DNA from: Megaustenia siamemsis
Taxonomy: Eukaryota > Mollusca > Gastropoda > Stylommatophora > Ariophantidae
Assembly: GCA_032433765.1 (NCBI GenBank)
Contig: JAVIAB010000124.1
Coordinates: 73,519,746-73,583,745, forward strand
Reading direction: 5' to 3'
Length of the DNA: 64,000 nt
Shown piece by piece: positions 43,300 to 54,473 of this stretch. The first letter of the stretch is position 1. Every line of letters begins with the position of its first letter. The notes below the pieces were generated by a model, which saw only the letters and a list, made by a program, of their open reading frames with translations, made no database searches and was not told the origin of the DNA. Made by a program: the position numbers and the translations under genes.

Positions 43300-43590
43300 A
43301 TGATCTGGTATGGGAGCCGCGATAGTTCAGTGGTTAGTGATCTGGACTATAATGGACCAGAGGTATGGTTCGATCCCAACAGACGGCTTTCCGGTTCACC
43401 AAGCCTTAAATGGGAAGCGGATTTTTTTTTCTGGGAAATTAAACCGGCACAGGCGTATTACCGACCACATTACCCCAAAAATCATGTGCTGAAAGTCTGT
43501 AAAATTCACGGTCACTAACACCATATTCCCTACACGCCACTTGGCGTGACAGGGTTCTTTACTTTTTACTTACTTAATAATCTGGCAATG
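43300..43590 (+). mobile_element. SINE-1 copy
   Basis: It begins GGGAGCCGCGATAGTTCAGT at 43312, has B-box GGTTCGATCCC at 43367-43377, the 'CGGATTTTTTTTTCTGGGAA' block, and ends CACTTGGCGTGACAGGGTTC then TTTACTTTTT. Flanking AATGATCTGGTA / AATAATCTGGCA may be a decayed TSD. It lies only ~30 bp from the hAT element. Confidence 0.88.
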
Positions 43591-43735
43591 GTCCCCAACT
43601 TTCACTAGTGCTTGCAGATCAGGCGTCCTTGGGCACGATGTCAGTGATCATCTCCCCTGCAGTAAACTGGTAAGAAAATGCTAATCCAAGAAATACGAGT
43701 TGAATGTGCAGTATTTAGAGACATAGTAAGCCAGT

Positions 43736-45230
43736 ATTGAGTTATTGAGTTATTTGCGGGTCATCATCATTGCACTCCGAACCTGTCCATAGGTGCTCAG
43801 ATCCCCTCCTCAGCAATTCCCTCAGTGTCCAGCGACTGACGACTCCAGTTCTATGTTGGTTGATAAGTCTTCTTACACGGCCACCAAGTTTCTCATTTCT
43901 GGCTGTGCCCATCTTAACTCCCATTTCCATCATCCGAAGAAGCGACGTTGATCTGTGTTTGTCGAAGTCCTGTGCTCTTCCCACATCTCGGAGTGCATTG
44001 ATGACGTCCGCCCGATCCATTGGTTGCCCGTCCTCAACGACAGCGCAGCTAGCCAACCTGTCCGCTCTCTCATTTCCCCGTACTCCCGCATGTCCAGGGA
44101 CATAGACAAAGGTGACCTTACGTATTTTGGATTGCTGCAACGACTCTACCCATTGCATGCGTACAAAGCCCGCCTCCACTTTTTTTATCATGCTCATCGA
44201 ATCACTCAGTATACATGCGTGGATGTAGTCTTGTGACTCTAACCATTTGAATGCCTTGGTCACTGCCATCACCTCCATTGTCATGCTACTCGTGGTCATG
44301 GCGTATGCACCACTGTCTTCCTTGGCTATTCTGCCTGCCGAACGTGCTGTAAATGCCCATGCACTTTTTTCGTGTCGTCTTACAGATCCGTCTGTATAGA
44401 TGACTGCATCTTTCTCATCGGTGTTATCGCAGATGAGACCGTTGACCTCAGCATTAACCACGACTGGGTTCTGTTCCCTACTCTTCCTGTCGAGTGTGAC
44501 AATACATGAGAAAGTCCCCTTGAATGACGCAGGCACCGGTATCCACTCCTCACCAACGCTGAGATTGGTAAGCCCACATACCTGTTTGATGACATCTTCT
44601 GCTCGGCCCACCCATGATTTGCCTCTTTTTAGCCTGGTACCTTTCTCTGTGTTGAGCACGTGGTGCAATGGATGCTCTGTATCTGTACTAATCTTCAGGT
44701 ATGCTCGTGCTCTCCAGATCTTGATTCTGTCATCCATGGTTGGAAAGTCAAGAAGATACCTCATTGCCACACAGGGAGTGTCCCTCGTACATCCCAGGCT
44801 AATGCGCATGGCTTCATTTTGTATTTTCTCCAGCCTATCAATTTGAGTCATACTGACAGTAAGAATGGCCAGGGCATACTCGATTGGTGCGAGGACTAAT
44901 CCCTGGAACAGAAGAGTAAGTAGCCTCTGCTCGATGTTGGCAGCTGCCATGACCTTCAAGGCGGCTAATCCTTTGCGGGATTTTGTTATCACATGGTCAA
45001 CGTGGTCCCGAAAACACAGGCTGCGATCAAACTTAACTCCGAGGTATGTCATCAACTTGTCCCTGGTCACCTCATCAGCTCCCATTTGTACTACCGGTGT
45101 GGTCGTATTAACGATATGATTGTTAAGGGAGAACCATGAAACTGATGCTTTATTAGGATTAACCAAGGCACCTGAAACCCCACACCAGGAAGAAATGCGA
45201 TCGAGTTCGTCTTGCATTGTGGAGGCGATT
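43736..45230 (-). mobile_element. LINE A copy, 1.5 kb, with (TTGAGTTA)n tail
   Basis: The 3' end is at 43736 with ATTGAGTTATTGAGTTATTT, the same 8-bp tail as at 3569. The 5' truncation is at about 45230, just upstream of the frame start. I could not find a TSD. It is more intact than the 3.6-5.7-kb copy. Confidence 0.88.
43742..45217 (-). CDS. LINE A RT (C-terminal part) plus RNase H, 491 codons
   Basis: The frame starts MQDELDRISSWCGVSGALVN, just after where motif C (FADD) would lie, so the RT palm is truncated. The RT thumb follows (KLMTYLGVKFDRSLCFRDHV, WRARAYLKISTD). A complete RNase H domain comes next with AVIYTDGSVRRH (Asp), SMTMEVMAV (Glu), ACILSDSMSMI (Asp) and VPGHAGVRGNERADRLASC (His, Asp). 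The C-terminal tail ends CNDDDPQITQ. RNase H removes the RNA strand during element replication. The domain looks catalytically complete, but without the RT core and endonuclease the element is not autonomous. Confidence 0.88.
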   Translation of the reverse strand: MQDELDRISSWCGVSGALVNPNKASVSWFSLNNHIVNTTTPVVQMGADEVTRDKLMTYLGVKFDRSLCFRDHVDHVITKSRKGLAALKVMAAANIEQRLLTLLFQGLVLAPIEYALAILTVSMTQIDRLEKIQNEAMRISLGCTRDTPCVAMRYLLDFPTMDDRIKIWRARAYLKISTDTEHPLHHVLNTEKGTRLKRGKSWVGRAEDVIKQVCGLTNLSVGEEWIPVPASFKGTFSCIVTLDRKSREQNPVVVNAEVNGLICDNTDEKDAVIYTDGSVRRHEKSAWAFTARSAGRIAKEDSGAYAMTTSSMTMEVMAVTKAFKWLESQDYIHACILSDSMSMIKKVEAGFVRMQWVESLQQSKIRKVTFVYVPGHAGVRGNERADRLASCAVVEDGQPMDRADVINALRDVGRAQDFDKHRSTSLLRMMEMGVKMGTARNEKLGGRVRRLINQHRTGVVSRWTLRELLRRGSEHLWTGSECNDDDPQITQ

Positions 45231-45840
45231 ATGTGGGGAGTAAGACAAGGCAGGGTAAGCGCAAACTCATAACTTCAGTATACAAAATTTGAAACAATGT
45301 CTCTGTTGGAAGGATGCGGTTAGAAGTCCTGGATTGATAACTGGGAAGTGGTTGGAATGAGACAAAAGATAAAAAAAAGAGATGAAAAGCTCTTAGACCT
45401 GTTGTTGAAACAAGACATGGTTATAAAAGGGAGGTAACAGGCAAATAACTGCAATGCTGGGGTAAATCTGTTAGCAGGGAGCAAGTGGTGTGATGTATTG
45501 CACACTCCCATGGTGACAGCTTAACAAATACAAAACAAAATAATGACGTTTTGACCCATTTGCTGCCTTCTTCAGAAAATAAGAAGAACACAAACTTACA
45601 ACGAAATGAAGATCACTTCTACTGCATGTTCCAGAAAATAACCAGAACTAGTTGACTAATGATAAATAATCATGAAATGAAATAAGAAGACAAACTAAAA
45701 GGAAAATGTGCTATATTATAAGTATATAATTAATTACAAAATCTAAAGAAACATTTAGCCTAAAAATCAACACAAGAGCTCCGATCAGGAGACAAATAAT
45801 AATAAATTAATATTATTATGGAGTGAAATTTCCGAAGCGA
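45231..45840. other. No gene; Penelope-like motif near 45544-45576
   Basis: On the minus strand CTGAAGAAGGCAGCAAATGG, then GTCAAAACGTC, resembles the Penelope-type terminal motif seen elsewhere in the window. Nothing else is recognised. Confidence 0.4.
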
Positions 45841-45844
45841 TAGA

Positions 45845-46060
45845 TTAGTGAATCATTTTAGGGGAACAGGTATGTTTACAACAAGCGGGGAAAAAATCAC
45901 AAGTAATCAACAACAGAAAAAAAAAATCAAAGAACAATAGGCAGTCCGAAGCAGGATTGAACCCTATTCATCGACACAGCGCCTTGCTACGAGAAACAAA
46001 TGCTAGAGCACACGGCCAACTAAGCTACCCTTTGTGCTTCCGGCTGTCTATTGTTCTTTG
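45845..46060 (-). mobile_element. SINE-3 copy
   Basis: The minus-strand head has an A-box-like TAGCTTAGTTGG near 46025 and B-box GGGTTCAATCCTG near 45955. The 3' part shares 'AGGTATGTTTA' and 'AATCAACAACAGAAAAAA' with 48.5 kb. A 13-bp inverted repeat, CAAAGAACAATAG / CTATTGTTCTTTG, flanks the tRNA-like portion. Confidence 0.78.
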
Positions 46061-47160
46061 TGTTTGTTTTCTGCTGTTAATATTTTTCCCGTTTGTTGTA
46101 AATATACTTATACCCACGAAAAGAGCTCCGATAATCGTGCTGACGGAAAGTCAGATGCGAATGAAAGGAAGGGGGGGGGGGGGAAGGGGGGGACCAAACT
46201 ACGTGATGGGACGAACAGTCTGATAAGAGTTGGCGGAGCAGGTGAGCAGAGAAGGGACGGGAAAGTTTGAGAGAGGGTGTGAAAGTTGTCAGCTTCAAAA
46301 CATTGTTTAAGAATTAAAACTTCGGCCTTCTGTAGGCCGCACTACATACAGTTGTATGAATGGTATCAGTTGAAATTCTGCTCAATTGTCTTTCCCACTT
46401 TCATTTCCTGGATCTTTGCAGGTGCCACGGAATGTATGCATCTGAGCGATTACAATCTTCAGTGCATTTTTTTTATCCCTAGCATTTCACGGAAAAAGCA
46501 TAATGGGGATCTTCAGTAGCTGCATGCTGGGAGAGCTGCTGGGAGAGCTGCTGGGAGAGCTGCTGGGAGAAAATCTGAGTATTATCAAGATGTTCGATGT
46601 GCAATGAAGATATGTCGACTAAACTTAAATAAACCACGACTGATGCAATAAAAAGTAAGCATATGCCTGACTTCCAGAGTAGATCTCAACTGACAGAAAA
46701 TAGAAGAGGACAAAAATGTTTACGTTTTCTGTTCACTGGCTAGAGTCTTTTTCAACAGGCGACCATACGCTCCCCCACCCCAACCTTCTAAGAGGGGGGG
46801 GGGGGGGGGTCACAGGATACTCTATGGGTGCCACAGGTAAAATTAGCATAATTGGGGACCACGGCAACAGACTGTAGTGTCATGCATACTGACGCATATA
46901 TTTGCATAATTCAACACTCAGATATAATTTTTTTCACTTAGTGAATTGTTTCTTTGGCGGCTCATATACGCTAAGCATACATCAAAAGTATTTGGTGGAT
47001 TTCAAAAGTGGACCTTTGATGACTGCGATAACATTAATTTAATTTTGCTATTTATCTTCTCCTTCTCCCCCCTCTCCCCATTCAACCGCATCCTAACTTA
47101 GCAGTCTTCTTCTCTTTAACGCGTGACGAATATCGAAGGAGTATAAAATATATTATAATA
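46061..47160. other. No gene; G-runs and a 15-bp tandem repeat
   Basis: G-runs lie at about 46170-46192 and 46795-46811. 46520-46571 has about three to four copies of a 15-bp unit (GGGAGAGCTGCTGGG). 46847-46880 resembles 22212-22260. No coding family is recognised. Confidence 0.6.
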
Positions 47161-47162
47161 GT

Positions 47163-48200
47163 ATGCAGATAAAGCCTAAACGACAATATCGAAGAAACAA
47201 AATAAGAAAAGGTAAACCCGCCGGAATGCGTCAGAAACGGTCGATGTGTGACAGGCTAGGCCTAAAATATGTGCGCGTTACATACTGGAACTGTGCTTCC
47301 ATAAATCAGCGACGACCCATTCTTCAAAAGCTATTGTGCGGCGCCGATATAATGATTTTGCAAGAAACACTTCTTGGTGATAGGACAGTTAGTGCCCCTG
47401 GATTTCACTGTTTCTACAAAAGACGACACCTTGGACAGGCCATCCTTGTGCGAAACAACATGGTGGCAGCTGAGGTTGATATGTCTGCATGGGACAGTGA
47501 AGATTTGCAGCTACATGTGGTTAGGGTGCAGACCCCAGTTGCTTTCATGGATGTAAGTGTGTACGCCTATAATGGAATGGTGTACACACAACAATGGCAG
47601 AATCTCTTCGCGTTCGAGGAGGAAAAATCATTTTCTGCGGAGATTTAAATGCTAGAGGCAACCAGTGGGGTAACGCCATAACCAACAAGCAGGGGGAAGA
47701 TCTAGAGAACGATCTGGTGTCAGCCGATTTAGTATAATTGAATGATGGAAGGGCAAACAGAATGCCCACTCGAATAGTGGACTGTGATAGTGTCAAAGAC
47801 CTGGCACTGGTGTCTTTCACCTTCGCACCGGTTTGCAGGTGGAGTGTACTGGGATTCCACAGAAGCGATCACTATCCATGTGTCATCCTAAGTGAGAACG
47901 GTAGAAACAGAAGCCGTTAAGCAAGCTCAACACATTCTACTATGAGACCAGGACGTCATTAACAAAATCAGACACAGGAAACAGGTAGCCCCTCGCAGTA
48001 GGCAGGAGAGATGGACACAGCCGCCCTGGTGAAACGTAGAAGTTGAGGAAGCTTGGGGGAATACAACGAGACAAACAGCCATGACATGACAGAAAGCCAA
48101 AATGAATGGATGAACACAACCCGAGCTCTTGAAGAGTCACAAAGAAAAGGTGACCAAAAAATTATGCACTTTGAACTATGTGCTAAGCATGTATACATGT
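47163..48200 (+). pseudogene. LINE APE-type endonuclease plus linker, frameshifted
   Basis: The first frame (47163-47648) gives VRVTYWNCASINQRRPILQK and ADIMILQETLLGD, the Asn and Glu metal-site motifs of apurinic-type endonucleases. A one-base shift near 47610 is needed to reach RGGKIIFCGDLNARGNQWGN (Asp/Asn site). After one TAA come RRPTRI-like sequence and FHRSDHYPCVIL (SDHxP catalytic His). The linker near 48010-48110 (PPW-stop-NVEVEEAWGN) resembles the pre-RT region of I-type LINEs. It nicks target DNA in an active element; here it is broken and lacks RT. It may be the 5' part of family A or D. Confidence 0.85.
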
Positions 48201-48500
48201 GAAATGACTTTATTATCATCTTCATACACATATCAATAAACAGAAGGAGAGCATGACGACATAAGCCCGGACCACTGTATTATATCATTATCACCACCTG
48301 GGTTCGTCGTCCTCCATCTATGTGTCAAGTCTAGTGATGTTTACCCAATGCTTACAGCTAACGTGTTACTAGGACACCGACTTAACGTGCTGAAGTGAGA
48401 GAGCATAACATAGAAGATGTGACACTGAAATAGTTGTGGATTTCATCTTAGAAGAAATAGCCTGAAGGTGTGCGACATGGTGAAGACAATTATATTACTT
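48201..48500. other. No feature recognised
   Basis: Nothing is supported in this stretch. Confidence 0.4.
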
Positions 48501-48504
48501 GTAA

Positions 48505-48680
48505 ATGAATCAATTCAGAGGAAGAGGTATGTTTATAACACTCGGAAAAATGACAAATAATCAACAACAGAAAAAAATATGGACCAAGGCAGGATCGAAC
48601 CCGTACTCAGTGGCACAGCGCCTTGCCACGAAAAGCCAAACGCTAGGGAACACTGCCACTCAGCTAACAAAAAATTAGCT
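48505..48680 (-). mobile_element. SINE-3 copy
   Basis: The minus-strand head has TTAGCTGAGTGGCAGTG (A box TAGCTGAGTGG) and GGGTTCGATCCTG (B box), spaced about 45 bp, followed by an A-rich link and 'AAACATACCTCTTCC'. It matches 45.85-46.05 kb along its length. Confidence 0.82.
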
Positions 48681-49720
48681 TCGTAGGCAATGTCCTTTCG
48701 CGAAGGCTTTCCAATGACTATAGCATAAGGCTGCGATCACAGCTCGGAAATACACAGCTTTTTCCTGTTAAAAAAAAGTATCTCCCGGATAGGGAAGGGC
48801 TGAATACTTGCGTTGCAGACAAACATTTAGGACGAAACAGCACGAATAGTAGTTTACATGTAGTTGCCAGTTCAATGGCCTCTGTTTCAGATAGAATGAG
48901 TAACCACAGAAAAAATACGTCTGTTGATCCGGCCAGAAGTAGATGTTTTGCCATTATCATATGTCCCAGTTAAAAGGGGTGTTTTGCTCTGCAACATGAA
49001 TTCTACGGCCAGATGGTTCCAGCTATAGATAGGGGAGCTACATTTATGATGCTTCATCCCACCCTTCCCTTGGTGAACAGAAAATCTGTTTTAATCGATC
49101 TTGCACAATTATTGCAGAATTTGACGCGCACTCACTAACGTTTCGTAATAACATTGTAATGTCCACCCTTGCCTATTCGGTGCACGTGATGCCTCTGGTC
49201 AAGACAATTTTTTTTTATTGTCTACCCTTGTACAGACTGGCAAACCAAAACAGAACTTGGGTCATCAGGCGCTGAGAGGTTTGATCTGTTTCTTCATTTT
49301 ATATGTTTTCAAACGTTAAGTGATCGTTGTTTTGAAAAGTTGTATCTTTGTTGTTTGAGAGTGCGGTGTTTGTTGTTTTTTTTTATGTTTGCTATTTTGG
49401 TAAATGCTCTTTGCTTTCACAGTTTGTATAAGAGCTTAAAAAACCCACGCCAGTCATTTCTCCTAAAGTTTAACCAGAAGTCATCAAACTCTTGAAGAGT
49501 ACAGGTTTTTTTTCTCTGTACATTTGTTCTTATTTATTGGGACTTTCGTTGAAATAAAACATAATGACTCTCCTTTCGTCTTATACGGTTCCTGTAGTCT
49601 CTAAGTGTTTTATTGTTGCGAGCCAACGATGACGTCAACACAGCCAGTTAGTACTGTAAATTGATCCAACATTTGTATGACAACACAAATTGTTATAATA
49701 ACGTTTTACAATTTTAGCTG
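48681..49720. other. No gene recognised
   Basis: AT-rich with T-runs; no frame with family resemblance. Confidence 0.4.
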
Positions 49721-49721
49721 A

Positions 49722-50010
49722 GTATAGTGAAATACTAGGGAACCGCTATATCTCAGTGGTTTGTGAACTTGACTACAAAGGACAAGAGGTAAGGTTCGAT
49801 CCCAACAGACGGCCTCCAATTTACCCAGTCTTTAATGGGTACCGGATTTTTTTTCTGAGAACGTAAAGCGGCACGGACGTAATACCGACCACATTGCCCC
49901 AAAAATCATATTCCGAAGGTCTGTAAAATTTATGGTCACTAACACCATATTCCCTTTACGCCACTTGGCGTGACGGGGGTACTTTACTTACTATAGTGAA
50001 ACACTAACAA
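49722..50010 (+). mobile_element. SINE-1 copy with TSD
   Basis: The body 49738-49990 has TATCTCAGTGG and GGTTCGATCCC boxes and a GGCGTGACGGGGGTACTTTA end. TATAGTGAAATACTA / TATAGTGAAACACTA flanks it. Confidence 0.9.
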
Positions 50011-50206
50011 AACCCAAGCACAGCAATGAGCACTTAATGACAACGATGGCAAGCACATTGCGAAAGCCTAACGATTTTCCTAAATATATGTTTTTTTTTC
50101 CTGACAACTTTTAATAGTTCAAGTGATGACGCTGGCATGTCAGTGGTACGAACTTTGTAAAAACATTTTCAATTGTTTGTGTTATTCACACAAATATTGA
50201 GCTTTA

Positions 50207-50748
50207 GCAGGTCATCATCATTGCACTCAGAGCACGTCGACAGGTGCTCAGATATCCCGCAGTGTCCAGCGACTGACGACACCCAGTTCGGTGTTGGCTG
50301 ATAAGTCTTCTTATGATCATCATCATCATCATCATCATCGAGTGCCTTCTCCGCAACGAAGGTTGGCTATGGCCATGGAGGGCCATTCTGCTCTGTCTCT
50401 TACTTTGATGGTGCAGGTTGTCATAGGCTGATTTGTCCATCTTTTGATGTTACTCGTCCATGTTAATCTTGGTCTGCCTCTGTCTCTTTTACCTTGTATT
50501 TTCCCCTCCAGGATTACTATTAGTAGGCTGTTGTGTCTTTTAACATGGCCCAAAAATCGCATTTGTATTGTTTGAATTGTTCTTAGTAGTTCTCTTTTCA
50601 TTTTTAGTTGTTTTAAGACTTCATCGTTTGTTTTCTTTTCCTTCCATCCAATTCTACCTATTCTTCTATATATCCACATTTCAAAGGCTTCAATAAGTCT
50701 TCTTATACTCCCACTAAGTTTCTCGTTTCTGGCTGTGCCCATCATACA
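50207..50748 (-). pseudogene. LINE A 3' fragment interrupted by LINE E
   Basis: 50207-50314 and 50693-50748 together match LINE A around 43750-43920 (the CATCATCATTGCACTC block, 'GACTGACGAC', 'ATAAGTCTTCTTA', 'TTTCTCGTTTCTGGCTGTGC'). The 8-bp tail is missing. Confidence 0.82.
50301..50706 (-). mobile_element. LINE E insertion in LINE A, 13-14-bp TSD
   Basis: ATAAGTCTTCTTAT at 50301-50314 and 50693-50706 flanks a 378-bp LINE E 3' end. It has a (GAT)n tail (50315-50340), GHVKRHNSLLIVILEGKIQG, RGRPRLTWTSNIKRW and 'WIYRRIGRIGWKEKK' on the minus strand. Confidence 0.93.
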
Positions 50749-52270
50749 AATATATACAAATATATGGCAAGATAATTTGACTGCCACAGACTGTACCATT
50801 ACTTAAGTGGCTGCATTTGTATATAAGTGCATTTTCTGATGAAAATATGTTAGCACGAGTAAAACTTATGGTGTCGGGTTAGCTAATTCAGGCTAAAATC
50901 TGCTATTTTTGTGCTGTCAGAACATGCAGAATTCAAGTTTGGCTTTAGCAAGCTGATAATGTATTATATTATCTTGGATTAGATACAAAACTTACATAGG
51001 TATCAGGCTTTAGATTATACTAGCTAGTTTCTCTCTGAGGCAAAATGTATAACCTTCCCTGTCTAACATTTTATCAGTTCACTGCTAGTCTTATTTTTCT
51101 CATAAGAGTCCATAGTTAAACCGTCCCTGTTAATTATTCTTGTTAGTTTTTATCTTTTTTTTTTTTTTGGGGGGGGGGGGGCGGAGATGGTATCTTCCGT
51201 GTATTTTTTTTTAGACTCAGGGTCTATATGAAGACTTAGCGTGGGAGTTTTCTTTCGTCCATGTTTAACACATAAGTTGTTGCAGAGAGAAGACAATATA
51301 AGGTAGACAGTAATAAAGAAACAGGAGTGCGATATGGCACTCGCGGACGCCGAGTTGGACAGTGCTACTATAGGGTAAAGAAGGCACCAGTCTAATGGTT
51401 CTATGCCATTTAGGGACCTAGCAACAACGGATCACAATACTGATTTAAACTAGAAAGAAAATTACAATTGAGCTTTCATAAATTGTATCCAAAAGAGAAA
51501 GAGGGTTTAAAGTAGAAATAGGGACAAAAGAAGTAGAAAGAGAGTTTACAAATATAAACGAAGTGAACATAAGGAAGACGGGTAAATTTAGATCACGTTA
51601 GTGGACAAATGGGTGACGATTGAGTGAATCAGCCATGAGGCGACTGTGGGGCACTTAATCTTGGCAGATTTCGCCTGTCTCTTGGAGTTTCTTTTATATG
51701 ATGCAAAGTCTATTCAATATAATTATATGTTTATGAGTACTTCTTAAAAATGTATCCATAGGCAATTAATATATTTTCTAGACCTTGATCGAATATTCAG
51801 CTCTCACAAATTATATATTGCAATGCAACGTTTAATAGGATAATGAAACTGATGAATTAACTGTTAATTAGATTGTTTCAAAAGCGGAGATAGTTACAAA
51901 TTGATGTTTGGTCTCTTTACTCTAGTTTTGATATCTTTGTTTATACATTTGTAGTATTATGTAATATTATGTAATACTAATTACGAATTTTAACTCAGAA
52001 ACATTAATAGTTGCTAATGTGTGTTTGTGTAATAAAATTGGTTTATTAAAATTGTTCGTTAGTAAAATTAAAGACATATTTGGAGATAATATGTGCGCGA
52101 TTTTGACTGTCTAGTATTCTCCACAGGGTTTAATTCGGTACTTAGATTGTCATAATGCAAGTTACTTACTAACATGCATGCACTACGAGAATTGTAAATA
52201 ATATTGTCGTAGGTATCATTCATAAACTGTCAGATGGTACCTACATTTACTTCATTTCTTGTTAAGATAT
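50749..52270. other. No gene; poly-T/poly-G junction at 51160-51182
   Basis: A T-run is followed by a G-run of about 12. The remainder is AT-rich and unrecognised over 1.5 kb. Confidence 0.5.
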
Positions 52271-52274
52271 TTAT

Positions 52275-54300
52275 GTTCAGTCATTCTTCTTCTTCTTCTA
52301 CCTTTTAGCTCCCAGTGGAGCATAGGTCTTCAACAAACACTTTCCAAGTCGTTCTGTTGTTTGCCATTCTTTTAAGATCATTCCATGTCTTCCCCATCAT
52401 CTTCATCTCTGCTTCGATCTGTCTTTTCCAAGAATTCCTTGGTCTTCCTCTTTGTCTTTTCCCCTGGGGATTCCAAAAAAGGGCCTGTTGTGTAATACTC
52501 TCAGTTGGCTTCCGTAGTGTGTGTCCTATCCATCGCCATCGTCTACGCTGTATCTCTTTATCCACTGGTATTTGACCGGTACATTTCCATAATTCCACGT
52601 TAGTGACTTTGTCCTGCCATTTCCATCCCTTTATTCTGCGTAAGCATCCATTAATGAAAGTCTGTACCTTCATGATTGTCAATTTTTTTATTCTCCATGT
52701 TTCACAGCCATATAATAGGAACGACTTAACATTTGAGTTGAAAATTTTTATTTTTGTATTTAACCTAATTTCTTTGAATTTCCATATGTTTCCCAGTGCA
52801 ATGAAAGCTCCTCTTGCTTTTGATATCCTTATTTTGGTATCATTTTCTGTTCCTCCCTCTTTATCTATATTTCTGTCCAGATATATGTAAGATTGTACGT
52901 CTAGTAGAGGTATTTCTACTGGTTTTATTTTGTTATTGCCAACTGCATTAATTCTCATAATGTTGGTCTTATCTCTATTAATCTTTAGTCCTAGCTGTTG
53001 TGATCTCTCATCTAATATACTCATTTTATCCTGCATCTGTTGATGGCTGTGTGATAAGAGAACTATGTCATCAGCAAAGTCTAAATCATCAAGTTGTTTG
53101 GTCAGTGACCACTGGATTCCATTTCTGTTGTTTTGAGTTATTTTCATAATCCAATCTATGGCCAGTAGAAAGAGAAATGGGGACAGGAGGCATCCTTGCC
53201 TTACTCCTGTTCTTATTTCAAATGCTTCTGTAAGCTTCCCTTAATGCACCACTCTACATTTTGTTCCTTCATACATTGTTTTTATCAGGTTAATAAACTT
53301 TATGGGGGTTCCGTAATGACTCAGCAACTTCGAAAGCATTCTTCTGTCTAAACTATCAAATGCCTTTTCGTAATCTATGAATCCAATATAAAGTGTGGAT
53401 TTTAGTTCTAAACTTTGTTCAACTATTATACGTAGAGTAGTTATTTGATCAGCACATGATCTGTTCTTACTAAAACCTGCTTGTTCATCTCTCAAGTTTT
53501 TCTCTATAGCCTCCTTTAGTCTCTCCAGAATGATTCTGCCTAATATATTTCCTGGCACTGATAGTAGCATAATTCCCCTATAATTTGTGCACTCCTGTAA
53601 ACTTCATTTTTTTGGTAGTTTGATCATATAACCTTCTTTCCAGTCTTTAGGTATTTCTTCCCTCTCCCAAATTTTACCCAATAGATCATGTAACATCTTG
53701 GTAGAGGTGTTAATATCTGCTTTTTGATGGCTTCCGAAGGAATTTCATCTGGTCCTGTGGCTTTACCATTTTTTAATAGTTTGATGGCTTTCATTATTTC
53801 TTCTTTGCTTGGTTTTCCGCAGTTAGCGTGTAACTCTTCTTCTGCTGGTAGTATATCTGGAGGATTATTTGAGCCGGGTCTGTTCAAAAGTTCTTCAAAA
53901 TGCTCTTTCCATCTCTCCATTTATTCCTTTATATTACTAAGCTGATTTCCTTACTTATCTTTGATAAAGGCGTTGATCTGTTTGTATTTTCCACCTAATT
54001 TCTTTGTGCTGTTGTACAGTTCTTTTATATTCCCTTTATTTGCTGCTTCTTCTGCCTCTTTAGCTAGTTCATCTATATATTTCCTCTTATCCCTTTTAAT
54101 GCATCTTCTCACTTCTGTGTTCACCTCTGTGTAAGCTTCCTGTGTCTTGGCATTATTACTTCTTGTTTTGCTTTTATTTATGTCTGCTTTCTTGTTCTTT
54201 CTTTCTTTAATTTTATCCAGGGTCTCTGCTGTCATCCATGCCTTATTCTGGCGTTCTCTTTTCCCCAGTGTTTCTTCGCATGTTCTCTGTTCAGTCATTC
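52275..54300 (-). mobile_element. LINE B copy, 2,002 bp, perfect 12-bp TSD
   Basis: GTTCAGTCATTC at 52275-52286 and 54289-54300 flanks 52287-54288. The minus strand begins in the linker (EETLGKRERQNKAWMTAETL, 54298-53951), then a fingers/palm region with two frameshifts (53920-53624; 53570-53241 with motif A FIDYEKAFDSLDRRML). 53147-52305 gives 280 codons with motif C DLDFADDIVLLSHS and the same tail as the 38.7-kb copy (RWIGHTLRKP, RGRPRNSW). The 3' end is AAGGTAGAAGAAGAAGAA. The apparent Met at 54298 lies in the TSD, not the element. Confidence 0.93.
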
Positions 54301-54379
54301 ACTCACTGAAAAATTGTAGGTCAGATTGGATTTCGTGGTCCCCAAAATGTAGCTATTTTCAAATGTTTATGTACAAAAG

Positions 54380-54462
54380 GGTGTCCGGTTAGCGCAATCG
54401 ATAGGCGGTTGGCTTACCACGGCAACAGCCGGGGTTCGTACCCTGGCGAGGATACCTGGGTT
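54380..54462 (+). other. tRNA-like sequence (pseudo-tRNA or SINE head)
   Basis: GGTGTCC (54386-54392) can pair with GGATACC (54450-54456) as an acceptor stem. A T-arm CCGGG-GTTCGTA-CCCTGG carries B box GGTTCGTACCC. The A-box-like TTAGCGCAATCGATAGG is acceptable. The anticodon stem is imperfect (GTTGG…CGGCAAC), so a functional gene is doubtful. Confidence 0.5.
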
Positions 54463-54473
54463 TTACTAATTCC

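Noticed and set aside
45929..46060. 13-bp inverted repeat around the SINE-3 head read as a DNA transposon
   Set aside because: Other SINE-3 copies lack a matching inverted repeat, the interior has tRNA promoter boxes, and no paired TSD was found.
47163..47648. A cellular endonuclease/exonuclease gene
   Set aside because: The WNCASINQ and LQET motifs, followed by a frameshift to CGDLNARGNQWGN and SDHYP and then a pre-RT linker, fit a LINE endonuclease rather than a host repair enzyme.
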